Below are positions 37,201-47,672 of a stretch of DNA of 64,000 nucleotides, one piece after another. The stretch is taken from assembly GCA_034620365.1 (NCBI GenBank), contig JAQGEQ010000299.1:806001-870000 (forward strand), written 5' to 3'. Positions within the stretch are counted from its first letter, which is position 1, and every line of letters starts with the position of its first letter. The position numbers were made by a program, and so were the translations under genes. This DNA comes from Pegea sp. RAD2-039. Lineage: Eukaryota; Chordata; Thaliacea; Salpida; Salpidae. Below the pieces are notes generated by a model, which saw only the letters and a list, made by a program, of their open reading frames with translations, searched no databases and had not been told where the DNA came from.

Positions 37201-39765
37201 TTTTTTCTCCTTTTTTTAAATCTTATTTTTGTGGCTTTTTTTAATTGAATAATGACATTTTTGTATTTTTACCTCAAACCTTTTATTTAATCTGCAAATC
37301 ATTAACTGTTGATATTCTCGTTAAATACTCCAATAAATCAATTTCTGTCATCATTTATGTAATTATTTTAACTATTTAAATATTAATTTACAAAATAAAA
37401 GCATGATTTAGAGTTGGTTGGTTGTTGAAACCACTAATCCTTCGACTTAATCGTAAAAATCTATTTACTATTTTGGATGTTTTCTCCCTAAATAATTGAT
37501 TCATTCATAAAATTATGATGCCTAGCCACATTAACCAGCTGTTCAAACACCATTTAGATCAGATAGTTTTTACCATCAAATTACCATTAATTTGTAATTT
37601 TTATATCTTATTTCTAATTTACTGTTTCTTTCAGTCGTTTATTGGATGAGGCTCGTACTCAAGTCTTAGAAGAGAGAAGATCGGATAAGAAGAAGATAGA
37701 AGATTTAAATGATCAGTTAGAGAGTTTTAAAAATCAGCAGAAAGCTTTTGGTGAGTGAAATATCAACAAACATCAACTACTTGTTCAATTGTGGTGATTT
37801 AAATGAATTTCAACAAGCTGTTTGTCATTGAATGCTTCACGCTTTTAAATATTTCTATTTTTTTCTAGCTGAAAAAAGCGATGTAAAGTTTGAAACTAGA
37901 AGGTAAATTTAAATTTTATCGATTTGATGAAAATACTTCTTATTTGAATATTTCAAAAATGTTCTTAATTAATAGGTTTGAAGAGAACTCACTTCCTCAA
38001 AACACTCGTGGTCAGTAAATTGATGAAATATTTCACCAAATCTTTTCTAGAAAACTTGTTATCAAACATTTATATAAAGTTGATGAGAATTTTCAAGACT
38101 CATGTATTACAGATTCAAATCAAACAACAACAAATGAAAGACTGTTACAGCAATACTATCCACTAATACAACAAAACCAGGTAAATACTCTCAAAAGAAT
38201 AATAACAATTACTTTATTGTTAGTATTTTTCTATGATGATACAGATAGTTTTTCCAAAATGTTTTAAATAATTAGGATATGTTAGCTTGACATTGAGGTT
38301 GATAATATTTACAAAACTTTGTGAGATGTGTAAATATTATTTGATATTTCTACAATTGTTCAAGTTATTTTTTCATATTGAAAGATACAAATGTTTTTTT
38401 TTCACAATTTGTTATTTCAATGGAGTAGTTGGTGTTGTTGTTGTGGATTTCTCCTTTTATGTTTTACTATAATATTTACTGAAATTATTTTTGTTTTCAG
38501 CTAGTTTTTATTTATTAAAAGCTTCAAATTTCATTTTATTTCAATTTTTAAATCTTTCTTAGATTTATTTTATTAAAAAAAAAGTAGAAATTGTTGAATT
38601 TTTGACAAATAAACAAATTGACAATTTGGTTTTACTTTTGGTTGTAAACAGACAACTTCAAAACTTCTATTTGTTTTTCGGTTTTCTTTTCACAAAAACA
38701 TTTCAACGAAATGAAAGTCCTCCGTAAATCTCTAACCTTCAAAGATTGTGATCTTTCAAGATCTTTGAGACACTATCTTCTTTGAATGACATCTGCTCTT
38801 CTAAACTCATCTCGCCTCGCAGACATTTTCACCAAATGTTATTTTCATTCAGTCGGTCTTCAACGCTGCTCTTCAACATCTGAAGAGTAGCAAGGATGCA
38901 GAGATCGGACACCTCCGTCAAGAGATCAGTCTTCGCGACTCACAGATGTCTTCGATGACGTCATCAACAGCTACATTACTTCATTTCAACGATCTGAACG
39001 AAGGATCAACTTCCGCATCAATAATTGATACTTCAAGAGTCAAGGAAAAGATTGTAGTGAGCAAGTCAGTGATCTTTTGCGTCTGAAGACTTCTTTTTTA
39101 TCTCTTTTTATCAGTTTTCAGCCTGGTGATATTGTACTGGTCGTTTATGAACCCAAATACTCTCAACATATCCTCTTCTCAACCACACAGACTATCTACT
39201 TCCTTCATAACGACTCCCTACATGATTTCCAACTGAAGAAGACAGGTTTGTGTCTTCTTCTTTCTTCGACAAATCCAATAATCTACAAAATAACTTTTTT
39301 TTTGAGATTTTTGTAAAGTTATCGAGTTTTTTGCTTAAAATCGATCACACAATCTTAAAATCGATTTGTATTTCTTCACTTTTTGTTTTCTTCTTCTATT
39401 GTAACAAAACTCAGAGACTTTCTTCCTCCTGTGATGCTGTACACTGAAGTCCCTGTGTCGTTCCCCAATTTGAAGAAACTAATTGGTTTAATCTTTCGCT
39501 TTGACGATTTTCGATCATCTTTAATCACGACTTTGAATCTTCTTATTGTGTCTGTGTCCTGCATGTGTCTCTTGATGATAAACTTCAATTTTTATTGCCA
39601 ACAATCTCTCTTGCAGATACACATGCGAGGATTTTAGCTCAACTATGTGAAAAAGAGTATTGCCAGGCGAAGAAGTCAGTCAACCGTTACAATGTACCTT
39701 TAGGATGCAAGTTCTTCCGGGTCCGAATCACAAAAGTTCATTTGAAACGATCAAGATTACCTTAA
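31290..39765 (+). CDS. RB1CC1: RB1CC1/FIP200 (ATG11/ATG17-type autophagy scaffold), ~1280 aa, complete
   Basis: Scaffold of the ULK1/ATG1 autophagy-initiation complex. Exons: 31290-31357, 31611-31876, 32586-32809, 33022-33149, 33207-33373, 33884-34041, 34157-34350, 34482-34548, 34587-34676, 34711-34897, 34956-35054, 35103-35258, 35347-35524, 35580-35638, 35700-35743, 36025-36130, 36185-37119, 37635-37750, 37869-37902, 37976-38010, 38113-38180, 38853-39056, 39122-39245 and 39617-39765. Residues 1-~110 form the ubiquitin-like start (MFFIFSMDYG...; TVCSYSVGTEQNPIFFF). Helical ATG17-like repeats run to ~600. A long Lys/Glu-rich coiled coil spans ~695-1080. The C-terminal claw has PGDIVLVVYEP, TIYFLHNDSL, then EKEYCQAKKSVNRYNVPLG. 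Human FIP200 is 1594 aa. The exon 9/10 junction is out of phase as written; an alternative acceptor at 34724 restores the frame. The exon 23/24 intron could hide a further small exon. AATAAA lies near 40142. Confidence 0.94.
33180..33187. promoter_or_regulatory. TCACGTGA octamer, FIP200 intron 4
   Basis: A single E-box palindrome in the short intron 33150-33206, about 210 bases before the tandem array. Function unproven. Confidence 0.3.
33396..33608 (+). repeat. 29-base tandem repeat with TCACGTGA palindromes, intron 5 of FIP200
   Basis: Seven full 29-base units start at 33396, 33425, 33454, 33483, 33512, 33541 and 33570, and a partial eighth at 33599. Each starts TCACGTGA, then CTCACAACAG or TTCACAACAG, then ACTTCTCGATG. 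The only difference is C or T at base 9, alternating strictly through the full units, so the real period is 58 bases. Where a unit follows GATG and has the C version, the site reads GTCACGTGAC, a perfect 10-base palindrome identical to the CLEAR element. The units are contiguous without spacers, so this is not a CRISPR array. Confidence 0.97.
33396..33608. promoter_or_regulatory. Candidate clustered E-box/CLEAR sites
   Basis: Eight CACGTG E-boxes flanked as TCACGTGA at 29-base spacing (nearly three helical turns, so the sites would lie on about the same face of DNA). GTCACGTGAC is the known binding site of MiT/TFE bHLH-zipper factors such as TFEB, which activate autophagy and lysosome genes, and the host gene is an autophagy initiator. 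Regulatory function is inferred, not shown; a neutral minisatellite is the alternative. Confidence 0.4.
35542..35549. promoter_or_regulatory. TCACGTGA octamer, FIP200 intron 13
   Basis: E-box palindrome, extended as GATCACGTGATC, inside the 55-base intron 35525-35579. This is the third FIP200 intron with the same octamer. Confidence 0.3.
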
Positions 39766-42700
39766 CCAAGCGATCTCATCTCCTAAATACCTCATATTAG
39801 ATTTCGTGATTTTTTTTAGGTGCAATCTTCATCTAGTTTAGTAAGCTTCGGTTGTTCTTCTGAAAGATCTCTGCACATGTATCTTTTGATGCCATGCTGG
39901 TGGTTTTACTGTTTTTTGTGTTTTTAATCAACAAATCGTCTTTTCAGTCCCACTACCTAGTTTAACTGCTGGTATACGTAGAGCCTCTTCCTGCCAGCTT
40001 ACTAACTAGTATTTTTAATGATTTGCATTTTACGAATACAAGCAACTTTCATTTAAGCTTTTGGCAACCTCGTTGTAATTTGCCGATTGCTTTTTTTTGT
40101 ATAATTTGCTCTGTGAAATGACAATTTTTTTTACTGAGTACAATAAATATTTCTATAAAAGTTCAACGAGTCTTTTTATCATTCTTTTCAGCTGTAGATT
40201 ATTGAAGATTTAACTTGTAAGCCATCTCATTTCTAGAAATAAATTATTTATGAGGTTTTCAAGTTTTTACTATTAGCAAAAAAGTTACTAGTTCCTCATT
40301 AAAGTATCTAATCTTGATTTATTCAAATGATGAATCACCAACAATTATCTCACGTGTTAGTAATAATTACTTTATGATTAATTGTAAATATGAATAATGA
40401 GTTTATCTAAGTTATCATTTGTTTCTTGTAATTAATCAAGATAGAATTAAGCATGATCTTTTATATGTTAAGAGTCTAAGATATTCGACTTGAAAAATTA
40501 GTTCTATTAGACATACTTGCAAATATTAAATCAATCTGTAATTCCATAATAATATCAGTATTTATATAAAGTGTTTCCAAGTTTATTTCTACACTTTTGA
40601 TATAGATTAGTCTTTTAAAGTTTAAGAAAATTACTAGATGCGTGATAAATTGTAAAATGACTTTGAAAGTAACTGTTGCCTTACTTCTTTTTGTTAAAAG
40701 CGTTTATTTTATTTGAAACAAAGTAGAGTTATTCAAATCAAGAAATCTACAAAATGATATTGTTAAAAGATTATCGTTTAAAGCTTTTGTTAAACCATAG
40801 TGATTTAATAAATTTCTAATATCTACCCACGAATTACAAACAAGCTGCCATTAAGTCATCGAACATTTGTTTATTTGTACGATAAAAGCATGATTTTTAA
40901 AAGACTTGTACTTATTTATTACCGTGAAATATAAAAGTCTTCGACCTTTGAGACTACTCCCTACAAGACTTGCTTCAAGACGCATTATGCTGCAGAGAAT
41001 GATCAAAATTCATTTGTTTTTAGTAAAGTAATGGATTCAGCTGCCTCATGTTAATGTAATAGTCAAAAGCTTTAATATTCAGGTAAATATTTAAGAATTT
41101 GAATTTATACATTTGAAGTTATCAAATGGTTCAAAGTCTTGTGTGCTTTTTTATACTTGCCAGTATTTTTTAGTCTGAATCAACTAGCTTTAGAGGCTAT
41201 ATACAAGTTTTTGATCAGTTTTTAGCACCAAGTCAAAAGCTTGAATTCTTTAGAGGTTTTGCATAACCAAGATATTTCAAATTTGAAGTTTTCCCTTTTA
41301 AAAGTCTTTACTTATATTTTCGACAATTTAGCTATAGCCTTTACTTAATATCTTCTTTGCTGGTTGGCATCCTCTACAGCAAGCTTTCAAATACTGCTTC
41401 AATAGTAAAATCAACAGTTAATCTTTTACCTAAATTAAATATTTGATCGTAAAAGATGGGAAATTTGATAAGTATACTACTGTATGAAAAGTTAATCAAA
41501 TGATATTTATTTATATAAGTTATCGTTTATATAGGAAGCAATCAAGTTAAATTCCGCTGGTTAAGGTTTCAAATATTCTTACGGCAAAGAAATTAAAATT
41601 GTGAGCATACTATGTTTTCCTGTAACATTTTTAGAAAAATACAAGAAAATTCTTACTTGTTTTTAACTGAGACAACATAGCGAATATTTTCAATTATATG
41701 TAAAGTTAAAATCGTTTTATATGTATTTACAAATAAATTTTTAGTAATTTTAGTACGTATATCAATTCAATAGTCAATCTTGTCTTAACTTTAATGGTTT
41801 ATATTATAGCTTTTTATCAATTTGTGTCCTATTTTATTGCAAAGATATTCATCATTTTTTACCCTTAATAAAAATTGAAGATTTGTTATTTTTCTTGCTA
41901 TGTAAATAAATATTTAAATCAAATTTAGGTTAAATAAGAATATAAACGCCTTTTTACTTAAAGTAAGATTTTGTTCTGAAAACACTTTTGAATTTTACAT
42001 TTTTGTTTAAAAATGCTAAAAGTAAGGTTACTAGAATCTTACAAGCAGCCTTTCTAGTTATTTATACTAAGAGTGTGATAATATTATATCTGAGTTTATA
42101 TTCTAGTAAAAAGCCATCATTAACAAATAAAGTTATTTTATACTGCTAAGTTCTGATAATGCTTTAATAGTGACCAGAATATTCTTATACGCACTCCTTT
42201 GGTTTATTTAATTTTTATTCAATTAAGATAACTTAGAAAGGTTTCTTCTTTGTGTAAATTAATTATATCAAGAAGCCATTAAAAGTAGTTTAATCACACA
42301 AACAAACAAATTAACCGGTCTATCTGCTTTTCTCTGTTAAAAATCGGGGGACGGCCCACAAGTGATTAGTTCAACAATCGTATAGTATCAGCGATGAATA
42401 TGCTAGTGTGCTTAAGCTTAGCAAATTGTAGCAAAAACATTTATAGATTTAGGAGTATCTATGTACAACTATGTATCTTTCAAATCATGTTTTTGTCTTT
42501 TGTAATTTACGTTACTTCTTATTTGAATCTAATTTTTATTAAACTGTACAGAAATCTCCTTAGCTTAGGTTTTTAGTTTCACCCATTTTTTGTAATATTT
42601 TGGGAGATAAATTACTGCGTTAACTACCAGGTTATGTAATAAAAATCTGAACTTTATTCCTAAATATTTATTCATAGTATTTCTCAATCATATTTTCTGT

Positions 42701-43713
42701 TGTAATTTTATAGTTTTTACTTTTTAATTAACATTTAACTTTTCTTATTGAATAGTGCTTTTTAACAAATTGTTTATAAAGATATAAATTTTTTACTTAT
42801 AGTCTAATTTATTCAAATGTATTTTGGTGTAAGTTTTGTTAATGTAGATAAAATACAAAAAAATTAGAGTAATTTAATTGATTTTCTATATTTTACTGTT
42901 TTAAGATTAAATATTGATTTTTATTTCTAATAATAATAAAAATAGAAGCCTTATTAAAATTAAATTTTAATTTATTTAATCTAAATGTTTGTCACTGTTT
43001 GTGATTGTAAATATTTTAAAATTAGAAATTATTTTTTACATGAACCTTTTACTTTTGAATCATTTACAAGTACTTTAATTTTATCTTAGAATAATTACTT
43101 TGAAAAAATAGAATATAATATGTTTAAAATATAACAAATTTATATTCATAATATATAAGTAGCAATTAAAAGTAGTTAACAAGTTTTTATGGCTATTATG
43201 TTGTTTTGACATTTATATTTTAGATAATTAGTTGTCCTTGGTAATTAGTTTAGATATAAGTTTAAATGTAGGTATTGCTATTTATTATAAACTTTGTAAT
43301 TATTAAAGTGGATACAAAATAATTAAGGATGATAATATATAAATGAGACTATACAACAGTTAACAAATAAGGTTACTTAGAAATAGTTTCATTTTGAAGA
43401 CAAACTATTGTTGTAAAGTTAAATGTGTGAAATTTTTGTTTATTGTTTTTATAATAAGTTTTTAATTTAGTATAATACCTCTTTAACTTACTTGATATTT
43501 AAAAACATGTTCACTTTATATAATTCTTTATTTTTAAACGTTTGCATTTACTCAATTTGCTTTTTAGAAGAATTTAATAAATATTTAAACAAATCATAAT
43601 CCTTTCCATTGTTTGGATCTATTAATCAGAGTTATCAATAAAATTTTAATCCAGTTCAAGCATTTGGATATATATACATCAACTTTTGCTAATAGTTTGT
43701 AGAGTATTTCAAA
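39766..43713. other. Gene-poor region between FIP200 and the SAMD12-like gene
   Basis: FIP200 3' flank with AATAAA near 40142, then AT-rich sequence without a supported gene. A small GC-rich island at 42346-42372 (CGGGGGACGGCCCACAAG) stands out and may be the end of an old insertion. A T-rich AG at 43701-43702 lies 11 bases before the next ATG. Confidence 0.55.
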
Positions 43714-45738
43714 ATGAGTAACACAGGACATTATAGACAACGCTTAGTTGGAAATCCAAGCTTATTGCCTAGAGCAGGTAACTGTTGATACTTTTTCAAG
43801 ATTGTTTTCTTTAGTTAGCATTTTCTAATTACTTTTTACTTTAAACTTTTCTTTAGTTTAAATTAGTTTGATTTAAACAACTAATTTGTAAATTGTTTAC
43901 AAGTTATAAACAAATTAGTTAAAGACATTGAGTAGTATTAATTTATCAGAATGTTTACTAAAAGTATTTGTTGAATTTATATTTTTGTTTTTATAGAATT
44001 AGATTAACTAAATTTAAATGAAAGGTTCATATTATGTAAAATATTTTTTCATTTATTTTATTCAATTTATTTTCATTACTTAAAAATTATACTCAAACAT
44101 AATTTAAGTCTAAAAAAGACTTGAAATAAAGAATAAAAATTATATTCAATTACTTTTGATGTGTTAAAATGAGACTTTGAGAATTTTTGAAAATTTAATT
44201 TATTCTCATAAACTTTGACTTTCTCATCTTCAAATATTTGATGTAATTGAAATCTATTGAAATTTTATTTCATTGAAATAATTCTAAAAGTTGTTTTTGG
44301 GCTTTAATAACATGCTAAAGATATATATATTAGAATGAATTTAAAATTATACATTTAATAGTTTTGTGGCTTTAGTTTATGCGAAATTGTTTTTATAATA
44401 TAATAATAATCTATTATATGTTTATTGAAGGAAGTTCTGTTTCAATGGTTGAGGATATGCCAAGTAATTCAAGTATGCTTCAAGCTATTAAAGATGACAA
44501 AAAACGACCTGGTTCAGATTCAGATATTTTAGAGGCTAGGGTTTCTAGAACACCTCTACATCATCAAGTATATTCTCTTTTTATCTCACTAAGAACTTCT
44601 TGTTCTCTTAAATTATTATCGTATAGAACTGGCTTATAAAGTATAAAATCAAAAATCTTAAATTTATTATGATAATTTATCTTTTAATCTTATTGCACTC
44701 ATAATTTATTTTTAACATAATTAACTTTTCATTAAACTTTTTTTTTAAATCTTTTTCAAACTGTTGTTTTTATTAAGATCTTTGATTTAAATTTGTTTTG
44801 TAGGATTCTCTGATGCTTGCCTATCACCAACGACCTTCTGTTGTGGCAAATCATTCTGTTCTTTCTGACACTAATAGTGGTTTGTTTTGATTATTTTTCT
44901 CTTAAGAAATTCTTATTAATTTTATGTATAAATTTCTTTTAATATCACAAAATTGAATTTGTTTTTATAAATCATAATCAAAATAATTTGTTATTGTGGT
45001 TTAACAAAAGTTGCGTTGAATTTTTTTCTAGTTGAACTTTTGTTTTAAATTAAATCTAGTTATCTAATTTCAGTAAAAAAGTGTCGAGATATCTCATATT
45101 TTCAACTTCAAACTTTTTCTTCTTGATTTTAACGAACTTAATAAAATATTCAATAGGTTATATACGATAAAACTTGGTGGTTGTAAATATAATTAAATTT
45201 TATAAACAAAAGCTTTTTTTGTGTTTCATTTTTCAATCAATCAAAATTTGTTCACAGTGTCAAGCATATCACATCGACAATCTAAACCAGTTTCTATTTG
45301 GTCAGCAATGGAGGTCTGTAAATGGTTAAAGAGGCATATACCTCAATCACAGTCATTGTATATCGATCTATTCGCTAAACATGACATAACAGGTGATAGA
45401 TTATCAACAAATTATTTTAAACGTTTGAATATTTTTGAAGTTTGTTTTTTAACTTTTGATGTAAGAGTTTGAAAACTAATTCATTAGTAATTGATATTCT
45501 CAGCATATGTTAGTTGCCACTACCATCTATTCAAAACTGTTTTTACTAGTTGATTTTTACTGTTTCAAGTATGTCTCTTGTAATTTTTACAGGAAAAACT
45601 TTGTTGGCTTTGAATGACATTAAACTTCAGAGAATCGGGATTAGTGACGAACAACATCGAGCCAGCATCATGAACGAGACACTTAAATTGCAGATGAAGA
45701 ACTATATGCAGTGTTTTAAAGGGCTTCAGTCCAGTTAG
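43714..45738 (+). CDS. SAMD12: SAM-domain adaptor, SAMD10/SAMD12 (aveugle/hyphen) family, 185 aa
   Basis: Exons 43714-43777, 44431-44567, 44804-44879, 45258-45392 and 45593-45738 (TAG) give 185 aa; human SAMD12 is about 200 aa. Residues 1-100 are Ser-rich and probably disordered. The SAM domain at ~103-178 starts KPVSIWSAMEVCKWLKRHIP and has FAKHDITGKTLLALNDIKLQ, then RIGISDEQHR, the pattern of SAMD10/12 and Drosophila aveugle. Aveugle bridges CNK and KSR in RAF/MAPK signalling; the same role here is inference. An alternative donor at 45734 joined to an acceptor near 45842 would replace the last residues by TGMFELP and a stop, so the extreme C-terminus is uncertain. Whether it corresponds to SAMD10 or SAMD12 cannot be resolved. 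Confidence 0.9.
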
Positions 45739-46502
45739 TGAACTTTTATTTGATGGTTTATTTTTATACTTGAACAGTTTTATAAATTTCTTTATAATTT
45801 ATTTTTTGAACGTCTAATTTAACTCCTTGAATCTTTTTTCAGCTGGCATGTTTGAGCTTCCATAAATTGCAACGACAAAATTCCCGATTTTATTTTTGGA
45901 CAACAACTCCTAAACGATGTTTTTCACCGAATGTCTATTTTCTGATTTTATTATTCCTTGTAAAGTTGTTTCCTCCTAGAAGTGATTTTGTTGTAAGATT
46001 TAAAAGATACTTGTGTTTAAGAATTCTTTTCTGTATTGATTGTGTTTCCTACTACTTCTTCAACTGTTTGATAGATCAACAGGACTCTTTTATTAATATT
46101 TTTAACTCTGATCACAAAGGTACAGTTTGAATCTCCTGTAATCTGTGTCTACCAGAATGGAGTCTATAAAATGCAATTGATTTTTGTTATTCTATTTCTC
46201 AAATATTTCATTCAATTTTTCGATCATTATTTATTTGTATCAATTTCTTATCACTTTTTATCAAACAATTCAAAATGTTGCTTAAAATGTGAGCTTTCCA
46301 TCAAACCTTCTAACTGTTGATTGATACAATTCTAACTTGTGTTGTTTATTTTACTTGAAATTCTAGTTTTTATCATTATTGTATCTTTTATTGCTTCGTA
46401 ATTTTTCTACTTTTAAATTCTTTAACCCGTTTATTTCTCGTCGTTTTCTGAACAGCTGTTAACTTTGTTGTTTCTATTTAGGTGGAAAGATTTGATTTAA
46501 AT
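45739..46502 (+). other. Gap between SAMD12-like and CINP-like genes
   Basis: AT-rich 3' flank of the SAM gene. An open run at 45852-46130 is Phe/Leu/Ile-rich with no start context or family resemblance and is treated as chance. The gap ends in a splice acceptor (TTCTATTTAG ending at 46481), 21 bases before the CINP-like ATG. No upstream CINP coding exon was found. Confidence 0.5.
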
Positions 46503-47069
46503 ATGAAATGTGTTGCTGACTTCTTGAAAAAATTTGCTGCACAAGTTCAAAGATGGGATGATACAAATAAAATCCTCATCAAGACGCTCTCATCAGTAAA
46601 AAATATCTCTCATCAATTTCTCTGTTGTCATCGCGCAAGACTAAAGGAACTTCCTCTTCATCAAGACTTTCCTGATCTGAAAGATCAACTAAAAACCAAA
46701 TTGATCTCAAAACTAAGTGAACTTTTAGAAGACGTCAACCAAAAGTTCAAAGTGTTGAAAGATTGTGAATTCAAGATGAGGAGTTTGACAAAGACACTTA
46801 CTCGAGATCTCAATCATGTCTTAGATGATGATCGAGTGATTGTTGGGAGTGAAGATGAACCTGCTTATTCGATGGTACTTTTATGGCATTTGGATATTGT
46901 GGAATATGTAAATAAGGAGTTGATGAAACGAGAAATAGTTTTACGGAAATCATCTCATCTTGATCATCTTCAAGAGTTTGTTGATCAACTGGACATATTT
47001 GAAGCAGAAGAAACACTTTTCAAATCGACTGAAGAGACTCGTATGATGTGTCAATTGATCAAAGATTGA
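46503..47069 (+). CDS. CINP: CINP-like (CDK2-interacting protein) helical protein, 188 aa
   Basis: Single recognised exon from ATG 46503 to TGA 47069. The frame is open upstream to the acceptor at 46482 (VERFDLN...), so the N-terminus could be longer if an upstream coding exon exists. The pattern resembles CINP: an early helix with QRWDDTNKILIKTLSSVKNI, a middle coiled coil with KLSELLEDVNQKFKVLKDCE, then WHLDIVEYVNKELMKREI. Human CINP is 212 aa, binds cyclin E/CDK2 and CDC7 and acts at replication origins and in the ATR checkpoint. Similarity is by secondary-structure pattern and scattered residues from memory, so the name is tentative. It lies 126 bases before the RYBP-like gene on the same strand, with no AATAAA in between. 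Confidence 0.55.
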   Translation: MKCVADFLKKFAAQVQRWDDTNKILIKTLSSVKNISHQFLCCHRARLKELPLHQDFPDLKDQLKTKLISKLSELLEDVNQKFKVLKDCEFKMRSLTKTLTRDLNHVLDDDRVIVGSEDEPAYSMVLLWHLDIVEYVNKELMKREIVLRKSSHLDHLQEFVDQLDIFEAEETLFKSTEETRMMCQLIKD

Positions 47070-47182
47070 AATTGATTAACAATTTTCCTATTTTCGTTTT
47101 TCAATTACTTTTTCTACCTTTATCATCTTTTTTGTTTTTCAGGTGATTCCCAGGAAGCTCAACAAATATCTATTTTTAATAT

Positions 47183-47193
47183 TTACTTTTTAG
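47183..47193 (+). promoter_or_regulatory. Splice acceptor immediately before the RYBP ATG (candidate trans-splice site)
   Basis: TTACTTTTTAG followed by AA and the ATG. A second acceptor (GTTTTTCAG) lies about 50 bases upstream in the same 126-base gap. Such a site just after another gene's stop is typical of trans-spliced downstream operon genes, but a 5'UTR intron is possible. Confidence 0.4.
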
Positions 47194-47195
47194 AA

Positions 47196-47672
47196 ATGTC
47201 TGAATATCGCGGAAGCAATTCACGCAAACGTAACGCTGTAAAAGCGTTTGTAGAAGATCCATGCTGGGATTGTAGCGTGTGTACATTCAGTAACTCACCT
47301 GAAGCGTTCAAATGTTCCATGTGTGATGTACGGAAAGGAACATCAACTCGTAAACCCAAGCTTAATCAACATATAGTAGCCCAACAAGAAGCAACGAGAT
47401 TAGTAGCACAAGCACCAGTGCATTCTCCTGCTTCAGTTCGTAATGAGGCCAGTAGACTCGAGCATAACTCAATCAACAATAGTGATGACTCCAAGTCAAT
47501 CATCTGTAACTTTAAACCTCTTCCAGCTACTAAAACTGGCGAACAAACTGAAAAGCTAAAAGTTTCTCGTTCCAAATCAAAGCAAAATACAGATAAACCC
47601 CTGCCGATTTCTACTGAAGTAACTGTAAACAACGTTACAGTGGTCTTCACTGAGCTGAAGACTCGAAAGTAA
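47196..47672 (+). CDS. RYBP/YAF2 Polycomb (PRC1) subunit, 158 aa, single exon
   Basis: Nuclear adaptor of variant PRC1 complexes that binds RING1 and ubiquitinated H2A. The zinc finger at 24-43 has the RanBP2/NZF pattern W24, C26, C29, C40, C43 (WDCSVCTF...FKCSMCD), with the Thr-Phe pair used for ubiquitin binding, followed by VRKGTSTRKPK, almost identical to vertebrate RYBP and YAF2. A polar, Ser-rich linker follows. The C-terminal TEVTVNNVTVVFTELKTRK is the beta-hairpin that contacts RING1B and CBX proteins. No intron in the coding part. A TTACTTTTTAG acceptor motif ends 2 bases before the ATG. AATAAA near 47815 probably ends the transcript. RYBP and YAF2 cannot be separated; this is likely the single ancestral gene. 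Confidence 0.95.
   Translation: MSEYRGSNSRKRNAVKAFVEDPCWDCSVCTFSNSPEAFKCSMCDVRKGTSTRKPKLNQHIVAQQEATRLVAQAPVHSPASVRNEASRLEHNSINNSDDSKSIICNFKPLPATKTGEQTEKLKVSRSKSKQNTDKPLPISTEVTVNNVTVVFTELKTRK

Noticed and set aside
45852..46130. 92-codon open run after the SAM gene
   Set aside because: Phe/Leu/Ile-rich composition expected from AT-rich DNA, no family features, and it sits in a 3' flank.
47366..47650. Reverse-strand reading frame over RYBP
   Set aside because: It is the shadow of a clear RYBP coding exon.
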